This document shows positions 1-5,582 of a DNA stretch of 8,141 bases, in pieces; position 1 is the first letter of the stretch, and every line of letters starts with the position of its first letter. The translations under genes were made by a program, and so were the position numbers. The DNA comes from an uncultured Deinococcales bacterium (lineage in GTDB: Bacteria; Deinococcota; Deinococci; Deinococcales; Trueperaceae), in NCBI GenBank assembly GCA_937934635.1, contig CALGZD010000344.1, positions 1 through 8,141 on the forward strand, read 5' to 3'. The notes below the pieces were generated by a model, which was not told the origin of the DNA, did not search any database, and saw only the letters and a list, made by a program, of their open reading frames with translations.

Positions 1-2
1 TA

Positions 3-890
3 GATGAAACAGGCAATACCTTACTGACTAGCCACCGAGACCTTCTGCGAACGTTTATGCCTCAATCTGCGAATGGTCAAGATTGGCAGGAGCAACGCTT
101 TTTAAATGCAACCTTAGATGCCCAAAGTCATCGCTATTCGGAAGCCCTACTTAGTGGTGATGGGAATATTGCTGCGCTGAGTCATAAGACAACTAGTGAT
201 GGTTCATTTACCCTGCTAGACAAAGACATCACGATTTGGCAACAACAAGCGGGTAACTGGCTCGAGCTCAGTCGAATTGAGCGAATTGCTGATAATGGTG
301 TGATAAGCACTGCTGATAACTTTGCGATTCGCTTAGTAGACATAAACAGAGATGGCTCAAAAATTCTGGTTGTCGGACCCAATGGTGCTTTTGTACACAC
401 TAGAAGTGGTAATTCTTGGCAGTCCAGTGCAGAATTGAGTGCAACCAGCAATATCTTTAGTTTTGAGGAACGTGGTGCTATTAATGCTGCTGGAAACCGT
501 GTAGTTGAAAACCGTGTTGCTTTACAAGCCTCCACAAATAATGCAAATGGTCCAAGAACAATTGTGTTTGACTTAGTAAATGCTTCTTGGCAGCAAAGTG
601 CTGATTTAAAAGGGCGTTTTATGGCGATGAGTAGTGATGGGCAGACTTTAGTTTTGCAAAATTTTGTGCAAACAGGTACTGATTTTATAGGCACACGGCA
701 GTCACAAGGCTTTTTGGAAGTGTTCAATCTGTCAGGTGGTAGTTGGCAAAAGGTTGCGACTATTGCACCAAGTAGCGACAGAAATAGCTATCAAGCTGTT
801 GCTTTAAATGCCGACGGTAGCGTGATGGCTGCGACATTACAGGATCCACCGTTTTCAACAACGATGAGGTTAGAAATATATACAAGATAG
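3..890 (+). CDS. FG-GAP-like beta-propeller protein, 5' end outside window
   Basis: The frame is open from the left edge to TAG at 888-890, giving 295 residues. An in-frame ATG at 57 exists, but it has no Shine-Dalgarno sequence. The residues before it (DLLRTF) also line up with the later strand FLEVFNL, so the repeat pattern begins upstream of 57 and that ATG is internal. Five copies of a pattern ending in W are seen (DWQ, NWLEL, SWQSSAEL, SWQQSADL, SWQKVATI). Counted from the ATG, these tryptophans fall at residues 10, 68, 121, 178 and 230, a period near 55. Each is followed about 15-25 residues later by a DG or AAG turn (SGDG, NRDG, NAAG, SSDG, NADG) and a hydrophobic strand. This matches blades of the FG-GAP/integrin-like propeller type. 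Such proteins are usually secreted or surface-exposed and act in adhesion or binding, but a signal peptide would lie outside the window. The ligand is unknown. Confidence 0.75.
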   Translation, partial: DETGNTLLTSHRDLLRTFMPQSANGQDWQEQRFLNATLDAQSHRYSEALLSGDGNIAALSHKTTSDGSFTLLDKDITIWQQQAGNWLELSRIERIADNGVISTADNFAIRLVDINRDGSKILVVGPNGAFVHTRSGNSWQSSAELSATSNIFSFEERGAINAAGNRVVENRVALQASTNNANGPRTIVFDLVNASWQQSADLKGRFMAMSSDGQTLVLQNFVQTGTDFIGTRQSQGFLEVFNLSGGSWQKVATIAPSSDRNSYQAVALNADGSVMAATLQDPPFSTTMRLEIYTR

Positions 891-899
891 TGGTTTTTC

Positions 900-942
900 G
901 CTCCCTCCTTTGAAAAAGGAGGATTTGGGAGGATTCGGGAGC
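900..942. repeat. compound palindromic intergenic repeat (REP/MITE-like)
   Basis: An outer stem GCTCCC (900-905) pairs with GGGAGC (937-942). Inside it, TCCTTT (906-911) pairs with AAAGGA (915-920) around a GAA loop. The right half contains a 10-bp tandem repeat, GGATTTGGGA (921-930) and GGATTCGGGA (931-940). No T-run follows, so it is not a standard intrinsic terminator, although it could protect the 3' end of the upstream transcript. Similar C/G-skewed CCTCC..GGAGG palindromes are common dispersed intergenic repeats in bacteria. A related sequence style recurs inside 7771-7884. Confidence 0.6.
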
Positions 943-1279
943 ATTCCGCTCTTGATGAAGGCTGTCTTTAGGGTGTTTTTGTCCTTTTAACACTGATTCA
1001 TAAAAATCTGCTATACTAATACTAATCATGAACAACAAACTATTTTCTTGGGACTTGATTTGCACAGCATAGGACATAATCGTTTACTGCTGCTTCAAGT
1101 AAAAAGTAGCCGTAAGCACCTGCCTTGCCTCCTGCAATCAACCCAAAACTCAGCTAGACAAACCTTTTTTAACAAACAATCTTTGTTTGATTAATAAGGC
1201 TTTGTGTCTAGTTTCTATACCTATATCGACATTAAACAGTTTAGATACTAAACAATAAGATTTTGAAAGAAAGAACGTT
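943..1279. other. gene-free stretch upstream of hflX
   Basis: No convincing gene is present. It holds a possible promoter near 987-1017, a local region (about 1076-1150) with protein-like codons on the minus strand, and a small hairpin, GTTTAG (1239-1244) / CTAAAC (1248-1253), about 27 bases before the hflX ribosome binding site. A 14-codon + strand reading frame from ATG 1028 has no ribosome binding site and is not called. Confidence 0.5.
987..1017 (+). promoter_or_regulatory. possible sigma70-type promoter for hflX
   Basis: TTAACA (987-992) and TATACT (1012-1017) resemble -35 and -10 boxes, with a 19-base spacer that is slightly long. It would give a 5' leader of about 270 bases before the hflX start. 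No better pair was seen closer to the gene, but the match is only moderate. Confidence 0.35.
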
Positions 1280-1296
1280 AGGAGCGTTTTACAATA
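1280..1296 (+). promoter_or_regulatory. Shine-Dalgarno AGGAG placing the hflX start at ATA
   Basis: AGGAG (1280-1284) lies 9 bases before an ATA codon (1294-1296) in the hflX frame. The frame is closed upstream by TAG at 1279-1281, which overlaps the ribosome binding site. Between that stop and ATG 1384 there is no in-frame ATG, GTG, TTG or CTG. ATA is therefore the only codon with correct spacing to a strong Shine-Dalgarno sequence, and its position matches the family's usual N-terminus. Confidence 0.7.
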
Positions 1297-3036
1297 GAAA
1301 AAGTACACGGAAAGTTATCAGGTTTAAAAAGTAATCAAGTTAAAAGACTAAGTAACCTATACCGCCGTAAGTTACCACCAGAAATGCCCGTAACCAGAGA
1401 GTTTGCGAGGGCAATAGCGGAGCTTGCACTTGATTTAGGTAAGCCAGTTTCAACCTTAGTCGATAGACGTGGCAGAGTACGCACTGTAGCTGTTGGTGAG
1501 TCAGATGAGCTTCCGCTACCAGAACGACACGGTGAAGCGGACTCACGGTTGTACGGTTACAGGCTTATTCATACTCACCGCAAACCAAAAGGTTTAGGGA
1601 GCAATGATTTAACCAAGTTATTCCTAAATAGGTTAGATGCCATCATCGCTGTGGACATCAGTGAAAGTGAAACAGGCTCTGTGGTACTGGGTGATGTTCA
1701 CTTAGCACAGATTGCGCCACCAACCTCACAAGAAGAGGATTGGATCATCGAGCCACCGATGAGCGTGGGCGAAGCTGAACAGCTTAACATCCTAGAGATG
1801 ATTCGTGCTTTAGAGCAGGAAATGGCTCGCTCTGAACAAGCACGAGAGGTTAAGCGGAGTTCTACCGAACGTGCAGTGCTGGTTGGTTTGAACACTGGTG
1901 AAACAACCTTTGCGAGTAATTCTCGTTTGGATGAATTGGTTGAACTGGCTAGAACTGCGGGCGCAACGGTTGCTTACAAAAGTAAACAAAAGCGTGATGC
2001 GGTTGATCCAAAAACTTTGATTGGTCGAGGCAAGATAGATGAAATTCTATCAAAGGCCTATCACGAAGATGCTGATATGCTCATCTTTGATAGAGAACTG
2101 AACCCTCGTCAAGCGAGAGAAATCGAAGATGCAACGCAGCTTAAGGTTATTGACAGGACACAGTTGATTCTGGATATCTTTGCACAAAATGCTAAAGGTC
2201 GAGAAGCACAGGTGCAAGTTGAATTAGCACAGCTACACTACCAAGCGACACGCCTGATTGGTCATGGTTCTGCCATGAGTCGAATAGGTGGCGGTGGTGG
2301 TAGTGGGGGAATTGGCACACGTGGACCTGGTGAGACAAAGCTCGAGCTTGACCGTCGCCGCATACGTGACCGTATATCTGCTTTGGAAAAAGAAGTTGAG
2401 ACGATAAGTAGTCGCAGGATGGAAAGTCGCAAGACTCGTACTAAAAGTCGTACACCTGTAATTGCTTTGGTAGGCTATACCAATGCTGGTAAGTCAACGC
2501 TCTTTAATGCTATAAGCAAAGGCAATGTACTAAGTGCAAACAAACTTTTTGCAACCTTGCGCCCGACGACTAGAGAAGGTTGGTTACCAGATATGGCGGA
2601 GTGGGGTGCGAAGGTTCTTTATACTGACACAGTGGGCTTCATTCGTGACCTTCCTAAAGAGCTAGTGAACGCCTTTCGCGCTACGCTTGAAGAACTGCAT
2701 GATGCGGATTTGCTGTTGCATGTTGTTGATGGTAGTAGTCCAGATATTGCAGATAAAGTAAAAGCAGTGAATAGGATTATGGATGAGTTGGAGCTTGAAG
2801 TGCCACGACTTGTTGTTTTGAACAAAGCTGATTTAGCGGATGCTGATATGTTAAGGCAGTATACACTTCGCTATGAGGCTTTGGCGGTTTCTGCGGTTAG
2901 TAAAGAGGGGTTGCCAGAGTTGAAGTTGGCGTTGGCGAATTTGCTTGAGGGGAAAGAGGTTGGGGTGTTGCCTCAGGTTGCGGAAGCGGATATAACGGTT
3001 GACTTGCGGGTGCCTGAGTATCAGCAGGTAAATTAA
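1294..3036 (+). CDS. hflX: HflX-family ribosome-associated GTPase (apparent ATA start)
   Basis: HflX binds the 50S subunit, splits stalled or hibernating 70S ribosomes, and hydrolyses GTP/ATP in the cytoplasm. With the ATA start the protein has 580 residues. The first 30 (EKVHGKLSGLK, then NLYRRKLPP) are the conserved opening of Deinococcus/Thermus and cyanobacterial HflX, and they would be lost if ATG 1384 were the start. In order, using ATA=1, there is an N-terminal extension domain, the HflX nucleotide-binding-like domain, a glycine-rich linker (from about 332, then GTRGPGETKLE), and a helical region. The G domain follows: G1 GYTNAGKST at 394, G2 FATLRPTTR with Thr 425, G3 DTVGF at 445, G4 NKAD at 510 and G5 SAV at 533. 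The C-terminal domain looks cut short, ending in LRVPEYQQVN. The gene is monocistronic here. The 3' end abuts a usp fragment. Confidence 0.93.
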   Translation: MEKVHGKLSGLKSNQVKRLSNLYRRKLPPEMPVTREFARAIAELALDLGKPVSTLVDRRGRVRTVAVGESDELPLPERHGEADSRLYGYRLIHTHRKPKGLGSNDLTKLFLNRLDAIIAVDISESETGSVVLGDVHLAQIAPPTSQEEDWIIEPPMSVGEAEQLNILEMIRALEQEMARSEQAREVKRSSTERAVLVGLNTGETTFASNSRLDELVELARTAGATVAYKSKQKRDAVDPKTLIGRGKIDEILSKAYHEDADMLIFDRELNPRQAREIEDATQLKVIDRTQLILDIFAQNAKGREAQVQVELAQLHYQATRLIGHGSAMSRIGGGGGSGGIGTRGPGETKLELDRRRIRDRISALEKEVETISSRRMESRKTRTKSRTPVIALVGYTNAGKSTLFNAISKGNVLSANKLFATLRPTTREGWLPDMAEWGAKVLYTDTVGFIRDLPKELVNAFRATLEELHDADLLLHVVDGSSPDIADKVKAVNRIMDELELEVPRLVVLNKADLADADMLRQYTLRYEALAVSAVSKEGLPELKLALANLLEGKEVGVLPQVAEADITVDLRVPEYQQVN

Positions 3037-3175
3037 TGGGTAGATGTAGCAATTCCACGATTTTAAAAATTCTGTCAACTATAGTTAGACCAGTTTCTCG
3101 TTTGGGCAAAGGTGTATTCACGTACTAAAAGGTGTATTCACTTACTAACTTGTATAGTTTGCAAAAAGCATGGTT
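3036..3175 (+). pseudogene. 3'-end fragment of a universal stress protein gene
   Basis: The frame ending at TAA 3126-3128 reads TIVRPVSRLGKGVFTY from 3078. The intact Usp at 7181-7618 ends VTMVRPVARLSKGVVTY, so 13 of 17 residues agree. DNA similarity continues about 25-30 bases past the stop (TTACTAA, then TAGTT and AAAA blocks, compare 7610-7647), so the homology is at DNA level and includes 3' flank. An ATG at 3036-3038 overlaps the hflX stop and opens a 30-codon frame through this fragment, but no Usp fold could form. I call it a remnant of a paralogous usp copy. Homology upstream of 3078 is unclear. Confidence 0.7.
3109..3148 (+). repeat. 20-bp tandem duplication spanning the usp-fragment stop codon
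   Basis: AAGGTGTATTCACGTACTAA (3109-3128) is followed at once by the same 20 bases with one change, G to T, at 3142 (3129-3148). Each unit encodes the last six codons plus the stop. The second unit, with CTTACTAA, is closer to the 3' end of the intact usp gene (CTTACTAA at 7611-7618). Confidence 0.9.
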
Positions 3176-3579
3176 TGTTGATTTCAATCATTATAGTAGA
3201 AAACTAAAGGTGTACAGCATTATTTTGGTGCTATAGGTTTTTTATTTAGCTATATTTTTCTTAGTGTAGTAACAGTAGTAAAGTGATGCTTTAACCGATA
3301 TTCCAAGGTTGGCTCATAAATTTTTTTGAATTAAAGGATTTACCTCGTCCTAGACAGCATTTAAAATGGTAGACATCTCATGGCATTTATGAGTATTTCA
3401 TCTTAAGCGCCGTTTCAATAAGGTGTTTGATGAGAAAACTTGAATTATGAGTACTATCCTCTGAATGTCGGTTTTAACTTTGACCTTTTTATTTCGATTT
3501 TTGAGCTAAGTTAAACCATGCAAAATGCTTGAACCTAAAGGTTAGCGTCGTAACTAAAGTCTAAAGAGTATTGAAACTA
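3176..3579. other. gene-free AT-rich stretch between hflX/usp fragment and the ABC operon
   Basis: No open frame, RNA gene or riboswitch consensus was recognised on either strand. A weak terminator-like hairpin is at 3216-3243. A 9-bp inverted repeat, CTCATAAAT (3313-3321) and ATTTATGAG (3384-3392), has arms 62 bases apart and may be chance. Confidence 0.5.
3216..3243 (+). terminator. weak candidate intrinsic terminator
   Basis: AGCATTA (3216-3222) can pair with TGGTGCT (3226-3232), with two G-U pairs and a TTT loop. ATAGG and then six T residues (3238-3243) follow. The stem is weak and the T-run is five bases away, so this is only a candidate for the end of the hflX transcript. Confidence 0.3.
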
Positions 3580-3609
3580 TTGCAAATACACATAATTTTA
3601 GGCTAAAAT
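3580..3609 (+). promoter_or_regulatory. probable sigma70-type promoter of the ABC operon
   Basis: TTGCAA (3580-3585) and TAAAAT (3604-3609) are separated by 18 bases. The -10 box lies 42 bases before the binding-protein start, leaving a short leader that carries a strong ribosome binding site. No operator palindrome was recognised around it. Confidence 0.55.
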
Positions 3610-3638
3610 GAAAGCCACAAACAATTATTAAGTATTTT

Positions 3639-3644
3639 AGGAGG
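3639..3644 (+). promoter_or_regulatory. strong Shine-Dalgarno of the binding-protein gene
   Basis: A full AGGAGG lies 7 bases before ATG 3652. This is the strongest ribosome binding site in the window. It contrasts with the ATPase gene, which has none, and fits high expression of the binding protein relative to the rest of the transporter. Confidence 0.85.
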
Positions 3645-3651
3645 AAAGTGT

Positions 3652-4650
3652 ATGAAACGACTTGTTGTTGTTTTTTGTTTTTTAGTTAGTGTAGCTTTTG
3701 CGCAGGTAGAGCCTTTAGATCCAGTTGAAAAGGTTAGTGTGGCTTATGTGCCTATTATGAAGTTCGCAACGATGTACGTTGCGGAAGAACGTGGAATTTT
3801 TGAGAAGTATGGATTAGACGTAGATATAAATCGTGTCAAATCTGGTACAGAAGCTATTGCCTTTTTGACCGAAGGCAAAATAGATGTGGGTGGTATTGCG
3901 ATAGTAACATCGCTATGGAATGGTTGGAATCAAGGTCTTGATCTTCGTATCATTTCTCCTGGAGCTCTAGAGCCGTTTGAAGGTAGCCCTACTAAGTTAT
4001 TGGTTCGCAAAGAACTTGCTAGTGTTATTGAAGGTGATTTGAGTCAACTTGAAGGCATGAGTGTGGCTCGAGCTGGCGGTCCGGGTAGTGGTGGTGAATA
4101 TTTAATCTCTAAAGCACTGGATTTAGGTGGTCTAACTATTCGTGATGTGAACATTGTTCAACTTGGTAATGCTGATATGGCTGCTGCTTTTGCTAGTGGT
4201 GCAATTGATGCAGGTCTTTTAGGTTCACCATATGCCGACGAGGCAATTCAAGCGGGTACAGCAGTTGCTGCTGCAACCGACTTAACGCCAGGACTCATGA
4301 CAGTAGCTTTTGTAGGTTCTGGTAACTTTGTAACAAACAGACCAGAAGTTGCAAAACGTTTTTCACTTGCGCTTATGGAAGCAGCACGCCTCATGCAAGG
4401 AGATGACTATTTGTCTGATGAAAACATGGCTGCTTATCTAAGTTTTGTAAACTCTACAGAAGATGCAATTCGTAATGGAAGACCAGTGGTCTATGATCCA
4501 GATCAAAGCATTCCAGTAGATTTACTTTCAGATATTGAGTCAGTCCACCGTTCAAATGGTCGTACAACATACGAAGAACCACTTGATTTGAGCAATGTTG
4601 CTGATACAAGTTTTATTGAATTTGCACTTGAAACGCTTGGTAGTTACTAA
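3652..4650 (+). CDS. ABC transporter substrate-binding protein, NMT1/SsuA-TauA-like
   Basis: This is a periplasmic solute receptor for an ABC importer. The 332-residue product has a signal peptide at residues 1-17: a basic MKR, a hydrophobic stretch, and AFA before Q18. No cysteine lipobox follows, so the mature protein should be soluble in a periplasm. The opening lobe (AYVPIMKFATMYVAEERGIF, then YGLDVD) and the later TEGKIDVGG and ASGAIDAGLLGSPYADEA segments are typical of the NMT1/THI5-like and SsuA/TauA fold, which binds aliphatic sulfonates, nitrate, taurine or pyrimidine precursors of thiamine. The THI5 cysteine signature is not seen, and no TPP-riboswitch motif lies upstream, so thiamine precursor is not favoured. 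The start is fixed by AGGAGG at 3639-3644. It is the first gene of the operon and is followed by an intrinsic terminator and then the ATPase. The substrate is unresolved. Confidence 0.88.
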   Translation: MKRLVVVFCFLVSVAFAQVEPLDPVEKVSVAYVPIMKFATMYVAEERGIFEKYGLDVDINRVKSGTEAIAFLTEGKIDVGGIAIVTSLWNGWNQGLDLRIISPGALEPFEGSPTKLLVRKELASVIEGDLSQLEGMSVARAGGPGSGGEYLISKALDLGGLTIRDVNIVQLGNADMAAAFASGAIDAGLLGSPYADEAIQAGTAVAAATDLTPGLMTVAFVGSGNFVTNRPEVAKRFSLALMEAARLMQGDDYLSDENMAAYLSFVNSTEDAIRNGRPVVYDPDQSIPVDLLSDIESVHRSNGRTTYEEPLDLSNVADTSFIEFALETLGSY

Positions 4651-4672
4651 ACTATAGATGGTGAATATTGAG

Positions 4673-4695
4673 GACGGGCCTAGCCCGTCTTTTTT
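4673..4695 (+). terminator. intrinsic terminator inside the ABC operon
   Basis: A perfect 7-bp GC-rich stem, GACGGGC (4673-4679) and GCCCGTC (4683-4689), has a CTA loop and six T residues (4690-4695). It sits 22 bases after the binding-protein stop and 11 bases before the ATPase start. Partial read-through would supply the downstream genes, a known layout for keeping binding protein in excess. Confidence 0.9.
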
Positions 4696-4706
4696 ATTGT
4701 TTATTT

Positions 4707-5498
4707 ATGACAAAAATCATACCAAGAATCACAGCAAAAAACGTATCCAAAATCTTTGATAGTAAAGATGGTCCTGTAACTGCTTTAAAAGATTTTAATC
4801 TTGATATCCAGGAAGGTGAATTTGTTGCAATTGTTGGACCATCTGGTTGTGGAAAATCTACTTTTCTAAGATTGCTAGCAGGTATAGAAACTATCAGTTC
4901 GGGTGAATTAAATATTCATCCTGGAGATGACCCAAGCAAACCATTACAAAATGTTGTTTTTCAAGAATATGCAATTTTCCCTTGGAAGTCTGTAATTGAT
5001 AATGTCGCTTTTGGTTTACAAATGCGTGGCTATAACAAAAAGGAACGTTATGCAATTGCAAATGAATGGTTAGCTAGAGTTGGCTTAAAGAATTTTGCAA
5101 ACTATTATCCTTCACAGCTCTCAGGTGGTATGAAACAACGTGTCAGTATTATTCGTGCTTTAGCAAATGATCCAGATGTCCTTTTGATGGATGAACCGCT
5201 TGGCGCACTTGATGCACAAACACGTGCTGTTTTACAAGAAGAACTTATTCGAATTTGGGAAGCTAATCGTAAAACTGTTGTTTATATTACGCATAGTCTT
5301 GACGAAGCTATTTTGCTTGGTGATAAAGTCGTGATTATGACTGCACACCCTGGCACCATTAAACATGTTTTTGATGTACCTATAGAAAGACCAAGGTCTA
5401 TAGAAACCACAAAAACAAAAGCTTTTATTGACTTAAGTAAGCAAATTTGGGATGCCTTAAAAGATGAAGTGAGTAAAGCAATGCAGGAGCAGAAATGA
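4707..5498 (+). CDS. ABC transporter ATP-binding protein, TauB/SsuB-like
   Basis: This is the cytoplasmic ATPase that powers the importer formed with its neighbours. It has 263 residues, the usual length. Walker A GPSGCGKST is at 44-52, Q-loop Q86 at VVFQE, and signature LSGG at 138-141 followed by MKQR. Walker B LLMDEP is at 159-164, the D-loop GALD follows, and the H-loop His is at 196 (YITHS). EYAIFPWKSVIDNVAFGL after the Q-loop is typical of the nitrate/sulfonate/taurine group. An upstream in-frame TTG at 4668 would place the N-terminus inside the terminator stem and is rejected. ATG 4707 gives the normal N-terminus. Only T-rich sequence precedes it, with no Shine-Dalgarno sequence, so translation is probably weak or depends on low structure. 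The stop TGA overlaps an ATG (ATGA at 5495-5498) of a short out-of-frame reading frame. Confidence 0.93.
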   Translation: MTKIIPRITAKNVSKIFDSKDGPVTALKDFNLDIQEGEFVAIVGPSGCGKSTFLRLLAGIETISSGELNIHPGDDPSKPLQNVVFQEYAIFPWKSVIDNVAFGLQMRGYNKKERYAIANEWLARVGLKNFANYYPSQLSGGMKQRVSIIRALANDPDVLLMDEPLGALDAQTRAVLQEELIRIWEANRKTVVYITHSLDEAILLGDKVVIMTAHPGTIKHVFDVPIERPRSIETTKTKAFIDLSKQIWDALKDEVSKAMQEQK

Positions 5499-5582
5499 GT
5501 ATAGGAGCAGCGTCAGTAAAAAGCAGACAATTAATGTTTCAGTGTTATCAGTATTGTCTATATTATTTATGGGGAATTGATT
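5495..5582 (+). other. ATPase-permease junction with out-of-frame membrane-protein coding potential
   Basis: ATG 5495 overlaps the ATPase stop and opens a 32-codon frame (stop 5591-5593) of no recognisable composition. One frame over, from 5497, the codons read YRSSVSKKQTINV and then SVLSVLSILFMGN before TGA 5578-5580. That is a polar, basic start followed by a hydrophobic helix, typical of a permease N-terminus. A single base added after ATGAGT would join it to ATG 5495. It may be a frameshifted or deleted permease beginning, or chance. Confidence 0.4.
5571..5575 (+). promoter_or_regulatory. ribosome binding site choosing GTG 5583 for the permease
   Basis: GGGGA (5571-5575) lies 7 bases before GTG 5583 but only 1 base before the alternative TTG 5577, so GTG is the better start. 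No ATG is available in this frame nearby. Confidence 0.5.

Noticed and set aside
57..59. ATG at 57 as the true start of the first gene
   Set aside because: The frame is open to the left edge, there is no Shine-Dalgarno sequence, and the repeat pattern continues upstream of this codon.
182..727. Long minus-strand open frame opposite the propeller gene
   Set aside because: It lies wholly antisense to a well-supported repeat protein and has a serine/lysine/cysteine composition typical of a shadow frame.
900..942. Intrinsic terminator of the propeller gene
   Set aside because: The stems are not followed by a T-run, and the tandem repeat structure fits a dispersed repeat better.
1028..1072. 14-codon leader peptide (MNNKLFSWDLICTA)
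   Set aside because: It has no ribosome binding site. A leaderless start from the possible promoter at 987-1017 is conceivable but unsupported.
3176..3651. TPP or other riboswitch before the NMT1-like gene
   Set aside because: No CUGAGA or ACCUGA-type thi-box motif is present, and the probable promoter leaves only about 35 bases of leader.
4668..4706. TTG 4668 as the ATPase start
   Set aside because: It would encode the terminator stem and T-run as protein. ATG 4707 gives the standard N-terminus and length.
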